Assembly (NCBI GenBank): GCA_965279205.1
Contig: OZ257144.1
Span: 3,968,001 to 4,032,000, forward strand
Source of the DNA: UBA7672 sp965279205
GTDB taxonomy: Bacteria > Pseudomonadota > Alphaproteobacteria > Caulobacterales > Hyphomonadaceae
Reading direction: 5' to 3'
DNA length: 64,000 nt
The position numbers and the translations under genes were made by a program. Shown piece after piece: positions 8,589 to 17,346 of the stretch; position 1 is the stretch's first letter; every line of letters begins with the position of its first letter. The notes beneath the pieces are model-generated. The model saw only the letters and a program-made list of their open reading frames with translations. It had not been told where the DNA came from and did not search any database.

Positions 8589-9461
8589 CTATTCGAACTC
8601 CGGCTCGCCCGGGAAAATGTCAGCGGGGAAATCGGCCGACACCGTGTTGGGGAAGTGCGGATCGCGCTTCTGCATGAAGCTTTCGATGCCTTCCTTCACA
8701 TCCGTCGACTGGCCCCGCGTCTGGATTCCACGGCTGTCGAGCCTGTGGGCGTCCATCGGATGGGCCGCTCCCATCATCCGCCACATCAGCTGGCGCGACC
8801 ACGCGATCGACACCGGCGACGATTTCTCGGTCACGCGGTGAGCCAGCTCCATTGCGGCGGGCAGGAGAGCGTCGGGTTCATGCAGCGACTGGACGAGGCC
8901 CGTCGCCTTCGCCTCGTTCGCATCGAACACGCGGCCGGAGTAGACCCAGTCCAGCGCCGTCGGCATTCCGACCAGACGCGGCAGGAACCAGCTCGAGCAC
9001 GCCTCCGGCGTGATGCCCCGGCGCGCAAACACGAAGCCGAATTTTGCGGCTGTCGACGCCAGCCGGAAATCCATCGGCAGCTGCATGGTGACGCCGACGC
9101 CGACCGCCGCGCCGTTCACCGCCGCGATCACCGGCTTGAGGCTTCGGAAAATGCGAAGCGTCACGCGACCGCCGCCATCGCGGCGAACACCGTTCTTGAT
9201 GATCTCGTCGCCCGCGGCGCGCTTGTTGTAGTTGAACGTGTCCGCCCCCGCGATGCCGAGCTCGGCTCCGGCGCAGAAGGCGCGGCCCGAGCCTGTCACC
9301 ACGACGGCGCGGATCGAGTCGTCTGCATCGGTCATGTCGAACAGCTCGATCATCTCGCGCATCACGACCGGGGTGAACGTGTTCATCTTGTCTGGCCGGT
9401 TGAAGGTCACGACGGCGACGCCATCTGTGACCTTGAAGTCGAACATCGTGAAATCGGTCAT
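8589..9461 (-). CDS. Enoyl-CoA hydratase/isomerase family protein
   Basis: This 290-residue crotonase-fold protein probably hydrates or isomerises an acyl-CoA in the cytoplasm. The oxyanion-hole segments are visible as GRAFCAGAEL and AAVNGAAVGVG, and the region GITPEACSSWFLPRL carries the expected catalytic glutamate. The ATG at 9461 opens MTDFTMFDFKVTDGVAVVTFNRP, the canonical first strand; longer frames run into the cdd gene. It follows cdd by 11 nt and is probably co-transcribed with it, although the functions are unrelated. The exact acyl-CoA substrate cannot be read from the sequence. Confidence 0.92.
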   Translation of the reverse strand: MTDFTMFDFKVTDGVAVVTFNRPDKMNTFTPVVMREMIELFDMTDADDSIRAVVVTGSGRAFCAGAELGIAGADTFNYNKRAAGDEIIKNGVRRDGGGRVTLRIFRSLKPVIAAVNGAAVGVGVTMQLPMDFRLASTAAKFGFVFARRGITPEACSSWFLPRLVGMPTALDWVYSGRVFDANEAKATGLVQSLHEPDALLPAAMELAHRVTEKSSPVSIAWSRQLMWRMMGAAHPMDAHRLDSRGIQTRGQSTDVKEGIESFMQKRDPHFPNTVSADFPADIFPGEPEFE

Positions 9462-9472
9462 CTGCGGTGCAC

Positions 9473-9880
9473 CTAGAGCTTGAAGGGAGAAGGAAGAAGT
9501 TCGGAAAGCGGTTTCACGCCGACGCCGTCGATCCACACGGGCGTTGCCGGCGTCATGAATTCCACCATCACCTGCCGGCATGCGCCACACGGCATCCGCG
9601 TTCGCTCGCCTTCATGGGGATGATCATCGGCGCCCGCACTGACGGCCAGCGCAGTGATCCTGGCGCCCGGGTGCTGGGTGATCGCCGAGAAAATCGCGAC
9701 ACGCTCGGCGCAGCAGGTCAGGCCGAAACTGGCGTTCTCGACATTCGAGCCGGCGACGGTCGCGCCGGTGTCGAGCAGCACGGCTGCGCCGACATGGAAT
9801 TTCGAGTAGGGAGCATAGGCATGGGCCCGCGCCGCCCGGGCGGCGTCGGCAAGCTTCCGGATGGCTTCGGCGTCGGACAT
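9473..9880 (-). CDS. cdd: Cytidine deaminase
   Basis: The 135-residue protein deaminates cytidine and deoxycytidine for pyrimidine salvage. It has the small, tetrameric-type layout: AYAPYSKFHVGAAVLL, the zinc motif NVENASFGLTCCAERVAIF with the catalytic Cys-Ala-Glu, and the second zinc motif PCGACRQVM. The ATG at 9880 starts MSDAEAIRKLADAARAARAHAYAPYS, a normal family N-terminus. It precedes the enoyl-CoA hydratase gene by 11 nt and is divergent from the methyltransferase gene, with a 42-nt shared promoter space. Confidence 0.95.
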   Translation of the reverse strand: MSDAEAIRKLADAARAARAHAYAPYSKFHVGAAVLLDTGATVAGSNVENASFGLTCCAERVAIFSAITQHPGARITALAVSAGADDHPHEGERTRMPCGACRQVMVEFMTPATPVWIDGVGVKPLSELLPSPFKL

Positions 9881-9922
9881 CGTGTTGGCCCTGCGGGGCC
9901 GGGCAATCTGGAGAGGGTTTAG

Positions 9923-10588
9923 GTGCAAGGCAAGCGCGCTGTCGCCACGCTGGAGGAGGCCATGGCCTTCATCCGCGCCAATACGCGCGCAGGCGACGTG
10001 CCGGGCCTGCCGATCCGCATCCACCAGGCCGACGCCCTGACGCCGATCTGGGAAGCAACCGAAAAGGATCTCGCCGAAGCCAACATCGCCCCGCCCTTCT
10101 GGGCCTTCCCATGGGCCGGCGGCCAGGCGCTCGCGCGCTACGTGCTCGACCATCCGGAAACCGTCCGCGGCAGGCGCGTCATCGATCTCGCCTCCGGCTC
10201 CGGCCTCGTTGCGATCGCAGCCGCGATGTCAGGCGCCTCGCAGGTCATTGCCAACGACATCGATCCGATGTGCGAGGCAGCCATCGCGGTCAACGCGGAC
10301 CTGAATGGTGTCTCGATCGGCTATCTGGGCGGCAATCTTCTCGAGGGCGGCTTGCCGGATGCCGACATCATTCTCGCCGCCGACGTCTTCTACGAACAGA
10401 CGCCTGCCCGGCTCTTCCTCGCCTTCCTGCGCCGCGCGCACGAAGCTGGCGTCAGGGTTCTGGCCGGTGATCCCGGCCGCACCTATTTCCCGCGCGACGC
10501 CTTCCAGCTGGTCGCCGAATACGATGTCGAAACCTCGACCGAGATCGAGAACAAACCGGTGAAGCAGGCGCGCGTGTGGACGCTCTAG
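9923..10588 (+). CDS. Class I SAM methyltransferase, ETF-beta lysine methyltransferase-like
   Basis: The 221-residue product has the SAM-binding motif I VIDLASGSGLVAIAAA (about residues 90-105), then ANDIDP, and the post-motif ADIILAADVFYEQ, which resembles the METTL20/ETFB-lysine methyltransferase group. Ahead of it, APPFWAFPWAGGQALARYVLD is also typical of that group. The start is a GTG at 9923; an ATG at 9962 would trim 13 residues without touching the domain. In relatives the substrate is the beta subunit of electron transfer flavoprotein; here that is by similarity of motifs only. It may alternatively act on another protein or small molecule. Confidence 0.85.
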   Translation: MQGKRAVATLEEAMAFIRANTRAGDVPGLPIRIHQADALTPIWEATEKDLAEANIAPPFWAFPWAGGQALARYVLDHPETVRGRRVIDLASGSGLVAIAAAMSGASQVIANDIDPMCEAAIAVNADLNGVSIGYLGGNLLEGGLPDADIILAADVFYEQTPARLFLAFLRRAHEAGVRVLAGDPGRTYFPRDAFQLVAEYDVETSTEIENKPVKQARVWTL

Positions 10589-10602
10589 GTCACCGCACGC
10601 TC

Positions 10603-11391
10603 TCACGTCAGAACGAAGCGCACGCCGCAGAGATCAACCCAGTTGTCGCCGCTGGCCACGCCTGCCTTGGTAGCTGCGGACAGGATCGCCTTCGCGTCCT
10701 TCGTCTTCAGGTGAACCGCCCGCAGCCCATCGCCCCGGTCGTCGCGCAGCGGACCAAAACGAGCGAAGGCATTATCGAGCACGATCTCGAAACCATCGCC
10801 CTGGCTGGCTTTTGTCACCGGCTTCTGCAGCAGTTCGCCCCAGCGCTTTGCAACCGCTTCCGGATCCGCCGCCTGCATCCCCGCGCCGATGATCGCTGCA
10901 ACCGTCTTCGACCGGTCATGCGCCTGCCACTTCGGACCCGCCCAGTGATAGCCGCCCATCATGTCGGTTCCGCCCGAATGGCGATCGACCGACAACAGGC
11001 ACCCGCCCGTATCCTTCGGATGCAGATGGATCGCCTCCGACGTCGACACATCATCGCCCGACTTCAGGTCCTGAACGATGCGCGCGCTCTTCACCTTGAA
11101 ATGCTCGCGCCGCGCTTCCAGATCATCGCAGTCGACGATGTACATATAGCCGCCATCGCCCTTGCGCCGATCGAGATAGCGGCCACCAGCGGTGTCTTTC
11201 TCTCCGGGCTTGGGCGAGACGACTTCAAGAAAGGTTCCGCCCATGGCGAACAGCGCGTTGTGCAACCCGTACTTGCCGACGCCCGGATCGCGATAGCAGA
11301 CCTCCAGCCCCAGCACGTCGATGATCTGCTTTTCAACCGGCGCCAGGTCGCGGGCCACGAGGGCGATCTGCCTCAGCCGAAAATATCCCAT
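10603..11391 (-). CDS. VOC-family (glyoxalase/dioxygenase fold) protein
   Basis: This 262-residue protein begins MGYFRLRQIALVARDLAPVEKQIIDVLGLEV, the first beta-alpha-beta unit of a vicinal-oxygen-chelate domain. GTFLEVVSP matches the conserved metal-ligand strand with a Glu. The second half contains another, weaker VOC unit (GLRAVHLKTKDAKAILSAA). Such proteins are dioxygenases, isomerases or antibiotic-binding proteins, and the substrate cannot be deduced. It converges with the methyltransferase gene, with a 14-nt spacer. It is followed upstream on the same strand by a LysR gene, 37 nt away, and the two could be co-transcribed. Confidence 0.82.
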   Translation of the reverse strand: MGYFRLRQIALVARDLAPVEKQIIDVLGLEVCYRDPGVGKYGLHNALFAMGGTFLEVVSPKPGEKDTAGGRYLDRRKGDGGYMYIVDCDDLEARREHFKVKSARIVQDLKSGDDVSTSEAIHLHPKDTGGCLLSVDRHSGGTDMMGGYHWAGPKWQAHDRSKTVAAIIGAGMQAADPEAVAKRWGELLQKPVTKASQGDGFEIVLDNAFARFGPLRDDRGDGLRAVHLKTKDAKAILSAATKAGVASGDNWVDLCGVRFVLT

Positions 11392-11428
11392 CGCGCCTCT
11401 CCCTTTTTGGACTCTAGTGTGCGGACCT

Positions 11429-12331
11429 CTACTGGTTCCTTCCCTCGATCATATGCCTGAGAGCGGCCGTCCGCGAAGCGATGAAATCGTTGAAGGCGCG
11501 CACGTGGGGCAGGTTCCGCATTTCCTCCCTAGTGATGAGGAGGAGGTCGTAGTCGGCCTCGTCGAACAGGAAGCAGAGCTGCAGCTCGGGATCGAGCTCG
11601 CCGAGCATGCAGGGAATGCCACCGACGCCGAGACCGGAACGGATGGCGCCTGCAATGTTGAGGATGGAGGAGGATGCCTGGCGGATCACCGCGCCGGCCG
11701 CCTTGGCCTCCTTGAGAAAGGCGGGATCGAAGCGCGCCAGGTCTCCAGCCCCGGCAATGATAGGATGCTTCGCTAGTTCGGTTGCTGTGGTGGGCGCGCC
11801 GTTTTCCGCAGCGTATTTCTTGGAGCAGTAGACGCCCCACTTGCCGGTGGCGAGACGGCGCACCACAAGCCCCTCGCCTTCGACCTTCGTGTTCCCGGCC
11901 CGCAGGGCGATGTCGGCCTCCCCCCGGGAGATATCGAGCCGCCGGTCGGTGATGATGGTCTCGACCTGAACGACCGGAAAGCGCTGGGTGAACTCCCGCA
12001 GCCAGGGCGTCAGGAGGCTGTCAGCGAGCACGTCATTGGTGGTGACCCGGATCATCCCGAGCAGTTTCCGGCTGCGCTGGGCGATCATCCGGGCGAAGGC
12101 TTCGGCTTCCGATTCTACCCGCTCGGCGTTCTGCACCATTGCAGTCCCTACCTCGGTGAGGCGATATCCACCGGCTGCCCGGTCGAAGAGCTTTTCGCCG
12201 AGCGCCTCTTCCAGGGCTGCTATCCTGCGGGCCACCGTGGTCTGGTTCACACCCAAAATTCTGGCTGCAGACAAGGTGCTACCGCCCCTCGCCACCGCCA
12301 GGAAGTGCCTGAGGTCGCTCCATTCGAACAT
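11429..12331 (-). CDS. LysR-family transcriptional regulator
   Basis: The 300-residue protein starts MFEWSDLRHFLAVARGGSTLSAARILGVNQTTVARRIAALEEALG, a full LysR winged helix-turn-helix with linker helix. The effector-binding domain follows from about residue 90 (IRVTTNDVLADSLLTPWL). The gene is divergent from a glutathione S-transferase gene, and the space between them holds tandem TGCAGA half-sites at 12341-12367 close to its own start. It probably controls the transferase and itself. The VOC gene downstream may belong to the same transcript. Confidence 0.93.
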   Translation of the reverse strand: MFEWSDLRHFLAVARGGSTLSAARILGVNQTTVARRIAALEEALGEKLFDRAAGGYRLTEVGTAMVQNAERVESEAEAFARMIAQRSRKLLGMIRVTTNDVLADSLLTPWLREFTQRFPVVQVETIITDRRLDISRGEADIALRAGNTKVEGEGLVVRRLATGKWGVYCSKKYAAENGAPTTATELAKHPIIAGAGDLARFDPAFLKEAKAAGAVIRQASSSILNIAGAIRSGLGVGGIPCMLGELDPELQLCFLFDEADYDLLLITREEMRNLPHVRAFNDFIASRTAALRHMIEGRNQ

Positions 12332-12340
12332 GCTTCATTC

Positions 12341-12367
12341 TGCATTATTGCAGAGGGGTCTGCAATC
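12341..12367. promoter_or_regulatory. Tandem dyad sites between LysR and GST genes
   Basis: The dyad ATTGCAGA-gggg-TCTGCAAT at 12348-12367 is perfect, and a further CTGCA half-site at 12341-12345 forms a second dyad with the same TGCAG core, 4 nt apart. The sites lie 10-36 nt upstream of the LysR start codon, in the divergent promoter region, which is where LysR proteins normally bind. Confidence 0.6.
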
Positions 12368-12492
12368 TTTCGGATTGAGAGCGGGTGCGACAACCCGTAC
12401 TTCAGGGTCATAGGACGAGACGCCAAAAGACGCCGTCCGACAAAAAGACTAAGAAGACGACGCCAGATCGCCAGTTACGAAGCAGACCTCCC

Positions 12493-13227
12493 ATGACTCC
12501 CCCCCCGGCCCCTTCCAGGACCATCCCCCCCTCCAAAGCTCCTCGGAAGGCGCCGGGTTCTCTCCGGCTCCACTACGACCCGGCCTCGACCACCTGCCGC
12601 CCGATCATCCTGTTTGCGTCGGAAAACGGCATCCCCATCGATTACAATCTGGTCGACCTGTTCTCCGACGAGAACCGCAGCGAGTGGTATACGCGCCTCA
12701 ATCCCAATCAGGCGGTGCCGGTGCTGGAGCATGACGGCTTCGTGCTGACGGAAAGCTCGGCCATCCTCAAATACCTGGCCGACCTGACGGACTCGCCCGC
12801 CTATCCGAAGGATCTGCGGGCCCGCTCGCGCGTGAACGAGGTGATGGACTTCTTCAACACCTATCTGATGCGCGACTATGTCTACGGCCTCGTCTACTCG
12901 CGCGTCCTCTCTCACTACCGTCTGCCCGGTCAGGGCCATCAGCATTTCATCGCGCTGCACGAACCGCGCGCGATGAAGCGGCTCAAGGCGCTGGATACCT
13001 GGATCGGCTCGAAGACCTTCATCTGCAGAAACGAGATCACCATCGCCGACTATTTCGGCTCGGGCATCGTCTCCGCCGGTGAGCTGATCGGCTTCGACCT
13101 TCGTCCGTGGCCTAGCGTCAATCGCTGGCTCAACACGATGAAGACGTTACCGACCTGGGACGAAGTGCACGCCGGCTTCTATGGCTGGCGCAGCGCGGTG
13201 GAAGCTCAAATGAAAGCTTCCGCCTGA
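12493..13227 (+). CDS. Glutathione S-transferase family protein
   Basis: The 244-residue protein has an N-terminal thioredoxin-fold GST domain: LRLHYDPASTTCRPIILFASENGIP, the cis-Pro region NPNQAVPVLEHDG and FVLTESSAILKYLAD, the usual glutathione-binding Glu-Ser pair. A helical C-terminal domain follows (ITIADYFGSG). About 30 Pro/Ser-rich residues precede the domain, an unusual extension. I used the ATG at 12493; starts further upstream would lie inside the divergent promoter region. It likely conjugates or isomerises an electrophile, and is presumably regulated by the adjacent LysR protein. Confidence 0.87.
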   Translation: MTPPPAPSRTIPPSKAPRKAPGSLRLHYDPASTTCRPIILFASENGIPIDYNLVDLFSDENRSEWYTRLNPNQAVPVLEHDGFVLTESSAILKYLADLTDSPAYPKDLRARSRVNEVMDFFNTYLMRDYVYGLVYSRVLSHYRLPGQGHQHFIALHEPRAMKRLKALDTWIGSKTFICRNEITIADYFGSGIVSAGELIGFDLRPWPSVNRWLNTMKTLPTWDEVHAGFYGWRSAVEAQMKASA

Positions 13228-13392
13228 CGACAAGAAGAAGACTGAGGAAACGAATGAACAAAAAAGACTGTCAGACCAACTGACGCCAGACTGAACACCG
13301 GCTCTCCCCAAAAACAACGGCCGGGTCAGACGATACGAGCAACGCCAAACAACCAGACAGACCGGCGCCCACGCCGGCAAAGGAAGCAATTC

Positions 13393-13953
13393 ATGACCAT
13401 GCACTCCTCGAACATCATCGCCCACGGCGCCTTCGTCGTGATCGCCAGCCTGCTCGCCCTGCAGGGTGGCTGCAGCAAGCCGGCCGACGCCGCGCCGGCT
13501 GTGACCACACCCGCTGCAAAGGCCGAGTACATCGCTGCTGCTTCGCAGATCGACGCCGGCCGCTATCTCGTGAAGATCGGCGGCTGCAATGACTGCCATA
13601 CGCCGGGCTACGTCCTGACCAACGGCGCCTCGCCGGCCGAAGCCGACTGGCTGACCGGAGATTCCGTCGGATACTCGGGCCCGTGGGGCGTCAGCTATCC
13701 GGTGAACCTGCGCCTGTCCTTCCAGAACATGGAAGAAGAACAGTTCCTCGAACTGGCGCATGAAGGCAAAGGCCGCCCACCGATGCCGTGGCCCAGCCTG
13801 ATGGCGATGAGCGACGACGATCTCAAGGCGATCTACGCCTATATCCGCTCGCTCGGAGCGAAGGGCGAACCCGCGCCGGCGCCGTCCTCGCCCGGCGTTG
13901 CGCCTGACCATCCTCACATTCCGATGATCCCGCAAATGCCGGCGAAAGGCTGA
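13393..13953 (+). CDS. Heme c-containing lipoprotein
   Basis: This 186-residue protein has a signal peptide with the lipobox LALQGGC at about residue 27, then one heme c attachment motif C-ND-CH near residue 65 (GGCNDCHTPGY). MPWPSLMAMSDDDLKAIYAYIRSL near residue 135 supplies the usual C-terminal helix of cytochrome c and candidate distal Met residues. It should be a periplasmic electron carrier tethered to a membrane. The tail is proline- and histidine-rich. It lies 165 nt after the GST gene and 83 nt ahead of a secreted protein of unknown function, both on the plus strand. Its redox partner is not evident. Confidence 0.88.
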   Translation: MTMHSSNIIAHGAFVVIASLLALQGGCSKPADAAPAVTTPAAKAEYIAAASQIDAGRYLVKIGGCNDCHTPGYVLTNGASPAEADWLTGDSVGYSGPWGVSYPVNLRLSFQNMEEEQFLELAHEGKGRPPMPWPSLMAMSDDDLKAIYAYIRSLGAKGEPAPAPSSPGVAPDHPHIPMIPQMPAKG

Positions 13954-14036
13954 GCGCGCACATCTATCCGACCTCCCCCGGCGACACGGGAAAACCCCGG
14001 CGCTGAAAAACAAAAAAGAGAAGAGGGAAACTTCCG

Positions 14037-14936
14037 ATGACGACCCATTTGCCCATGCCGTCCACCCAGGTCGCGCGCAAAGTCGCGGGCCCGAAAATGC
14101 GCTTTCTCTATCCGCTGGCCGCCGCCTGCATCGCCACTGCCTTCCTTGCGCCGTCGACCGGCGAAGCGCAGACGTCGGCAAAACTGCGCCTTGACCAGAT
14201 GCAGGCGATCGAGATCGCGCTGAAGGAAGTCGAGCCCGCCATGCGCCCGATGGCGCGCGAGCAGCTTGCGAAGACGTTCGCGAACTTCAGCGAACCGCAG
14301 ATCGCGATGATGGTCGCCAAGATGAACGAGAACAAGGCGGCGGCGGCCAAGGCGCCCAAGCCTGTCGCCGAAGTCGAACGCAAGGCGACGCCAGAAGATC
14401 TTGCCTACAACCGCGCCCAGTATGAGCCGGTGATCCGCAAGCATCACGCGACCCAGAGACGCTTCGACGACTTCGCCAACGCCAAGGTCACAGCCTACTG
14501 CCCCGGCCGCGACGAGTTCGCACGTTTCGGTTCTGGCTGGCGCTATGAGCAGGGCCAGTTCATGGAGCCGAGTGCTCTCGCGACCTGGAATGTCGAAACC
14601 AATGTGGAGGTCGCGGGCCAGGCCTACGCTCCGCAGGACGGCCGCTACCAGTTCGACTTCTCGAAAGTCCGCATGACGTTCGACGAGAAGGCTGTCGACA
14701 CAGCGATCAAGGCAGCCTGCGACCAGATCAAGGTCAGGGGCCGTGAGTTCCTCGCCAAGGTCGACCCGCTGATCGCCAAGGGCGACTGGAACGGCGCGTT
14801 CAAGGCCGAAGGCATGGCGCAGGGCCAGCTCGACCCGATCCGCCGCGAACTCAAGGCCACCTTCGTCAAGATCTCGCCCGGCGATTTCACCGAGATCCAG
14901 TTGGCTCTGATGAATGGCAAGCGGATGAAAGCATAG
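14037..14936 (+). CDS. Secreted protein of unknown function
   Basis: I do not recognise this 299-residue protein. A hydrophobic segment near residues 22-42 (MRFLYPLAAACIATAFLAP) followed by STGEAQT looks like a signal peptide, so the mature protein is periplasmic, and a start at the internal Met21 is possible. The mature part is charged, with a helical region rich in Met and Lys (about 45-105) and two cysteines (YCPGRD and AACDQI) that could form a disulfide. A GAGGG ribosome site precedes the ATG at 14037. A strong terminator follows at 15022. Confidence 0.7.
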   Translation: MTTHLPMPSTQVARKVAGPKMRFLYPLAAACIATAFLAPSTGEAQTSAKLRLDQMQAIEIALKEVEPAMRPMAREQLAKTFANFSEPQIAMMVAKMNENKAAAAKAPKPVAEVERKATPEDLAYNRAQYEPVIRKHHATQRRFDDFANAKVTAYCPGRDEFARFGSGWRYEQGQFMEPSALATWNVETNVEVAGQAYAPQDGRYQFDFSKVRMTFDEKAVDTAIKAACDQIKVRGREFLAKVDPLIAKGDWNGAFKAEGMAQGQLDPIRRELKATFVKISPGDFTEIQLALMNGKRMKA

Positions 14937-15021
14937 AACCGATTTCGAACAGGGTGGTCGCTCAATCCCCCCGGAGCTCAAAGCCGCACCAAGAAGGCGG
15001 CGGACCACCCAATAACTAGCG

Positions 15022-15057
15022 GCGCAGGTTCGCTCTCTCGGGCGACCTGCGCTTTTT
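15022..15057 (+). terminator. Rho-independent terminator
   Basis: Perfect 8-nt arms GCGCAGGT (15022-15029) and ACCTGCGC (15045-15052) are followed by TTTTT. It ends the plus-strand transcript of the secreted-protein gene just before the converging priA gene. Confidence 0.88.
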
Positions 15058-15061
15058 GTTT

Positions 15062-17233
15062 CTACATGAAACTGTAAGGTTCGACGTCGAGTGCGACACG
15101 CACATTCGACGGCAGTTTCACCCGCTCTTTCCAGGCCGCGAGGAAGGCGGAGAGATCGACATTGCGATCGGAGCGAATGAGGAAGCGGCGGCGATGCCGG
15201 CCGCGGAGGACTGTGATCGGCGCAGGCGCCGGTCCCCAGACCTCGACCCCCGTGGCATTGGGTTGCGCAGCGCCGAACGCCGCAGCGCTTTCATTGGCCT
15301 GTTCGGGGCTGCCAGCCGAGAGGATCACGGCGCCAAGCCGGCCGAAGGGCGGAAAACCGACAATGCGGCGCTGATCCATCTCGTGCTCAACGAACGCATC
15401 GCGATCTCCGGCGGCAAGAAGAGAGATGGCGGGGCTCTCTGGCGCATAGGTCTGGATGATGGCGCGTCCCGGCTTGTCGGCTCGGCCGGCCCTGCCCGCG
15501 ACCTGCAGTAGCAACTGGAAAGTCCGCTCGCCCGCGCGGAGGTCGCCGCCCCGCAGGCCCGCATCGGCATCAACCACGCCGACCAGCGTCAGCGTCGGGA
15601 AGTTATGGCCCTTGGCGACGATCTGCGTGCCAATGAGGATATCGATCGCTCCACCCTCCATGCGTGCGATCAGGTCCCGCAACGCTTCGGGCGATGTCAC
15701 CGTATCCGACGACAGGACTTCGACGCGTGCGCCACGGAAGCGCGTGTGAACCTCCTCCGCCAGCCGCTCGACGCCGGGGCCAACGCCGGTCAGCGAACCC
15801 TTGGCGCCGCAATGCGGACAGGCCAGCGGTTTTTCCATCGTGAAGCCGGTCAGGTGGCAGACCAGCCGGCCCGAGTAGCGGTGCTCGACCAGCCATGAAT
15901 CGGTGTCAGGCGCCTTAAGTCTCCCGCCACAGGCCCGGCACAGCACAAGCGGCGCATAGCCCCGGCGGTTGAGGAAGAGCAGCGCCTGCTCCTTCGCCTT
16001 CAGCGTTTCCTCGATCGCACTGGCAAGCTGCGGCCCGATCCAACGATTGGCTTCCGGTGGTTCCGCACGCATGTCTGCGAGTGCGATCTCTGGCAGGCGC
16101 GCCACGCCGGGCCGGGCGCTCAGGCGCAGGTGCGCATACTTGTTGGCCTGCGCGTTGGCGAGCGTCTCGAGCGACGGCGTCGCCGACGCCAGCACGACGG
16201 CGCACTTCTCGATAGCGGCGCGCATCACTGCGAGATCACGCGCATGATAGATGACGCCTTCTTCCTGCTTGTATGACTGGTCGTGCTCCTCATCGACGAC
16301 GATCAGCCGCAACTTTTTGAACGGCAGGAACAGTGCCGAACGGGCGCCGACCACGATCCGCGCACGGCCGGCGGCGGTTTCCCGCCAGACTCGCCGGCGC
16401 GCGGCGGATGTAGCAGCCGAATGCCACTCGGCTGGTGCAACGCCGAAGCGCTCCTCGAATCTCGATGTCACGGCTTGCGTGAGAGCGATCTCGGGAAGGA
16501 GCACTAGCACCTGGGCTTCCGGATCACTGCGCAGGGCTTCTGCAATCGCCTCGAAATAGACCTCCGTCTTGCCCGAACCGGTGACGCCATCGAGCAGTGC
16601 TGCCCGATAGGCATTCTCGCGCACCGAGCGCTGGAGATAGTCGGCCGCGGCCGCCTGCTCTTCCGTGAGATTGCGCGAGGGACGTACCGGATCCGGCAGA
16701 GGGAATGGCGGATCGAGCGAACGTTCGATATGCATTAGCGCGCCGGCGTCAAGCAAGCCCTTCACGACGCCGGCTGAAACTCCGGCTGCGCGGGCAAGAT
16801 CAGCGCCGGACAGCGGTGCGCCGGCCTCGGCAAGGACTTTCTCGCGCGCCGGAGTCATGCGCTCCGGCGTTGCGCCGGACGCAACCACCAGAATCTCGAC
16901 CGGCGGCTCGTCGAGCGCCTCGCGTGATCGCATCGACATGGCGAGAAGGTTGCCGACCGGGGCGCAGACATATTTCGCGGCGCGCTCGATGAAGGTGCGC
17001 ATGTTGGCAGGCAGGAGCGGCGCAGCCTCGATGACTTCGGCAACCGCCTTCAGCTTGCGGTTGGAGGGCGTCGAGCGCTCGGCCCACACCACGCCGATCA
17101 CTTCGCGCGGGCCCAGCGGAACGACGACAAAGCTGCCGATGGGCGCATCGACGCCCTCGGGCAGTTCATAGTCGAATGGTTCTGGCAGGGGCTGCGGCAG
17201 CAGCACCGACACGATTCGGGGTTGGGACGGCAT
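15062..17233 (-). CDS. priA: Primosomal replication-restart helicase PriA
   Basis: This 723-residue 3'-5' DNA helicase restarts stalled forks. The N-terminal 3'-end-binding domain (VLLPQPLPEPFDYELPEG) is followed by Walker A LLDGVTGSGKTEVYFEAIAEAL, the DEEHD Walker B box and the later motifs DILIGTQIVAKGHNFPTLTLV and LLQVAGRAGR. The zinc region is odd: CRACGG is followed by KAPDTDSWLVEHR where a second Cys pair is expected, and CHLTG replaces CxxC, so three of the usual eight cysteines are absent. I started at the ATG at 17233, which gives the family N-terminus. It diverges from the XerC-like gene, an arrangement seen in related bacteria. Confidence 0.96.
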   Translation of the reverse strand: MPSQPRIVSVLLPQPLPEPFDYELPEGVDAPIGSFVVVPLGPREVIGVVWAERSTPSNRKLKAVAEVIEAAPLLPANMRTFIERAAKYVCAPVGNLLAMSMRSREALDEPPVEILVVASGATPERMTPAREKVLAEAGAPLSGADLARAAGVSAGVVKGLLDAGALMHIERSLDPPFPLPDPVRPSRNLTEEQAAAADYLQRSVRENAYRAALLDGVTGSGKTEVYFEAIAEALRSDPEAQVLVLLPEIALTQAVTSRFEERFGVAPAEWHSAATSAARRRVWRETAAGRARIVVGARSALFLPFKKLRLIVVDEEHDQSYKQEEGVIYHARDLAVMRAAIEKCAVVLASATPSLETLANAQANKYAHLRLSARPGVARLPEIALADMRAEPPEANRWIGPQLASAIEETLKAKEQALLFLNRRGYAPLVLCRACGGRLKAPDTDSWLVEHRYSGRLVCHLTGFTMEKPLACPHCGAKGSLTGVGPGVERLAEEVHTRFRGARVEVLSSDTVTSPEALRDLIARMEGGAIDILIGTQIVAKGHNFPTLTLVGVVDADAGLRGGDLRAGERTFQLLLQVAGRAGRADKPGRAIIQTYAPESPAISLLAAGDRDAFVEHEMDQRRIVGFPPFGRLGAVILSAGSPEQANESAAAFGAAQPNATGVEVWGPAPAPITVLRGRHRRRFLIRSDRNVDLSAFLAAWKERVKLPSNVRVALDVEPYSFM

Positions 17234-17346
17234 GGGCCGCAGAATGGCCGGGACTGGCTCACCATTCAACCGACAGGAAGCTGTTGAAAAGGCTCGGGAT
17301 GCATAACGAAACACGGCCTTAACGCCCTGCCCCCATCGTCGGGATC

